Assembly (NCBI GenBank): GCA_024277515.1
Contig: JAJRVB010000009.1
Coordinates: forward strand, 1 to 6,364
DNA from: Nitrospirota bacterium
Lineage (GTDB): Bacteria; Nitrospirota; Thermodesulfovibrionia; UBA6902
Direction of reading: 5' to 3'
DNA length: 6,364 nucleotides
The notes beneath the pieces were generated by a model. It was not told the origin of the DNA. It made no database searches and saw only the letters and a list, made by a program, of their open reading frames with translations. How positions within the stretch are numbered: position 1 is the stretch's first letter; every line of letters starts with the position of its first letter. The position numbers were made by a program, and so were the translations under genes. Shown piece after piece: positions 5,990 to 6,364 of this stretch.

Positions 5990-6364
5990 CTATGTAGCGA
6001 TCTCTCTTTTCACAGCCGAAGGGGACGTATCAAAATTATCTGTATATATCTGTTTGCTGCCTGATTTGGTCTTAAAGCCCTGGATCTGTGTTTTTAATTC
6101 CATCGCCACAGAAAGTGAGTCTTCTGAAGACTTCTTTACATCCTCTGATAATGAAAAAGTGTTGTTCACTACTTCAGCAATACTTTCCATACTCTGACTG
6201 ACTTCCTCTGCTGCGGAGGACTGCTGCTCAGCCGCCGCTGCAATACTTTGGACCATATCCATCACGTTTTGTGAACTCTCTACTATCTGCATAAGGGCAT
6301 CTCCCGCATTGGAGACGGTTGAAACCGCTTCATCAGCCAGTGTCTTGCCCTGGGTCATCAGGAC
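5990..6364 (-). CDS. Methyl-accepting chemotaxis protein, C-terminal fragment
   Basis: The frame is open to the right edge, so the N-terminal sensor, membrane segments and the CheA/CheW-binding hairpin tip lie outside the window; 124 C-terminal residues are visible. They form the descending helix of the cytoplasmic signalling domain, an uninterrupted heptad coiled coil rich in A, E, Q, S and V. The stretch IAAAAEQQSSAAEEVSQSMESI-like, with adjacent E/Q pairs flanked by small residues, matches the methylation segment in which CheR and CheB modify glutamates. The last ~30 residues, after FKTKSG, are a polar tail without a CheR-tethering NWETF-type pentapeptide. The receptor converges with the kinase-like gene with 66 bp between stops. 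The ATG at 6358 is internal, not the true start. Its ligand cannot be inferred. Confidence 0.9.
   Translation of the reverse strand, partial: VLMTQGKTLADEAVSTVSNAGDALMQIVESSQNVMDMVQSIAAAAEQQSSAAEEVSQSMESIAEVVNNTFSLSEDVKKSSEDSLSVAMELKTQIQGFKTKSGSKQIYTDNFDTSPSAVKREIAT

Overview
The window reads as chromosomal DNA from a free-living, motile, Gram-negative-type bacterium with roughly 50% GC genes and AT-rich spacers. An M50-family membrane peptidase directly upstream of trpS, a GTP-type PEP carboxykinase and a chemotaxis receptor would fit Nitrospirota or Desulfobacterota (former Deltaproteobacteria). That placement is an inference from gene content and family resemblance, not a proof.

Layout. 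Bases 1-48 (minus strand) hold only the first 16 codons of a gene that leaves the window. It has its own promoter, and a perfect 15-bp palindrome lies over the -10. Bases 105-1782 (minus) are a tight two-gene unit, M50 peptidase then trpS, with the trpS ribosome-binding site overlapping the peptidase stop codon. Bases 1783-2220 are a divergent AT-rich spacer. It contains a long inverted repeat built of degenerate 7-bp units, a perfect 14-bp palindrome and a consensus TATAAT box reading towards pckA. Bases 2221-4008 (plus) are an intact GTP-dependent PEP carboxykinase. A 169-bp gap follows, with a very stable hairpin, a 20-bp near-palindrome and another consensus TATAAT box. Bases 4178-5923 (plus) encode a 581-residue protein that I do not recognise as a named family. 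Its sequence shows two consecutive protein-kinase-like domains, the first with recognisable catalytic residues and the second with each of them replaced. Bases 5990-6364 (minus) are the C-terminal end of a methyl-accepting chemotaxis protein, converging on the kinase-like gene.

How the genes relate. TrpRS (translation) and the site-2-type protease (membrane proteolysis) are housekeeping neighbours joined by translation. PEP carboxykinase links oxaloacetate and PEP in central metabolism. The kinase/pseudokinase gene lies downstream of it in the same orientation but appears to have its own promoter, so any functional link to pckA is speculation. The kinase-like tandem protein is the most interesting item. 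The heptad inverted repeat, the palindromic operators and a TrpRS that has lost one of four iron-sulfur-type cysteines are secondary items. No tRNA, rRNA, CRISPR array or insertion sequence was seen.
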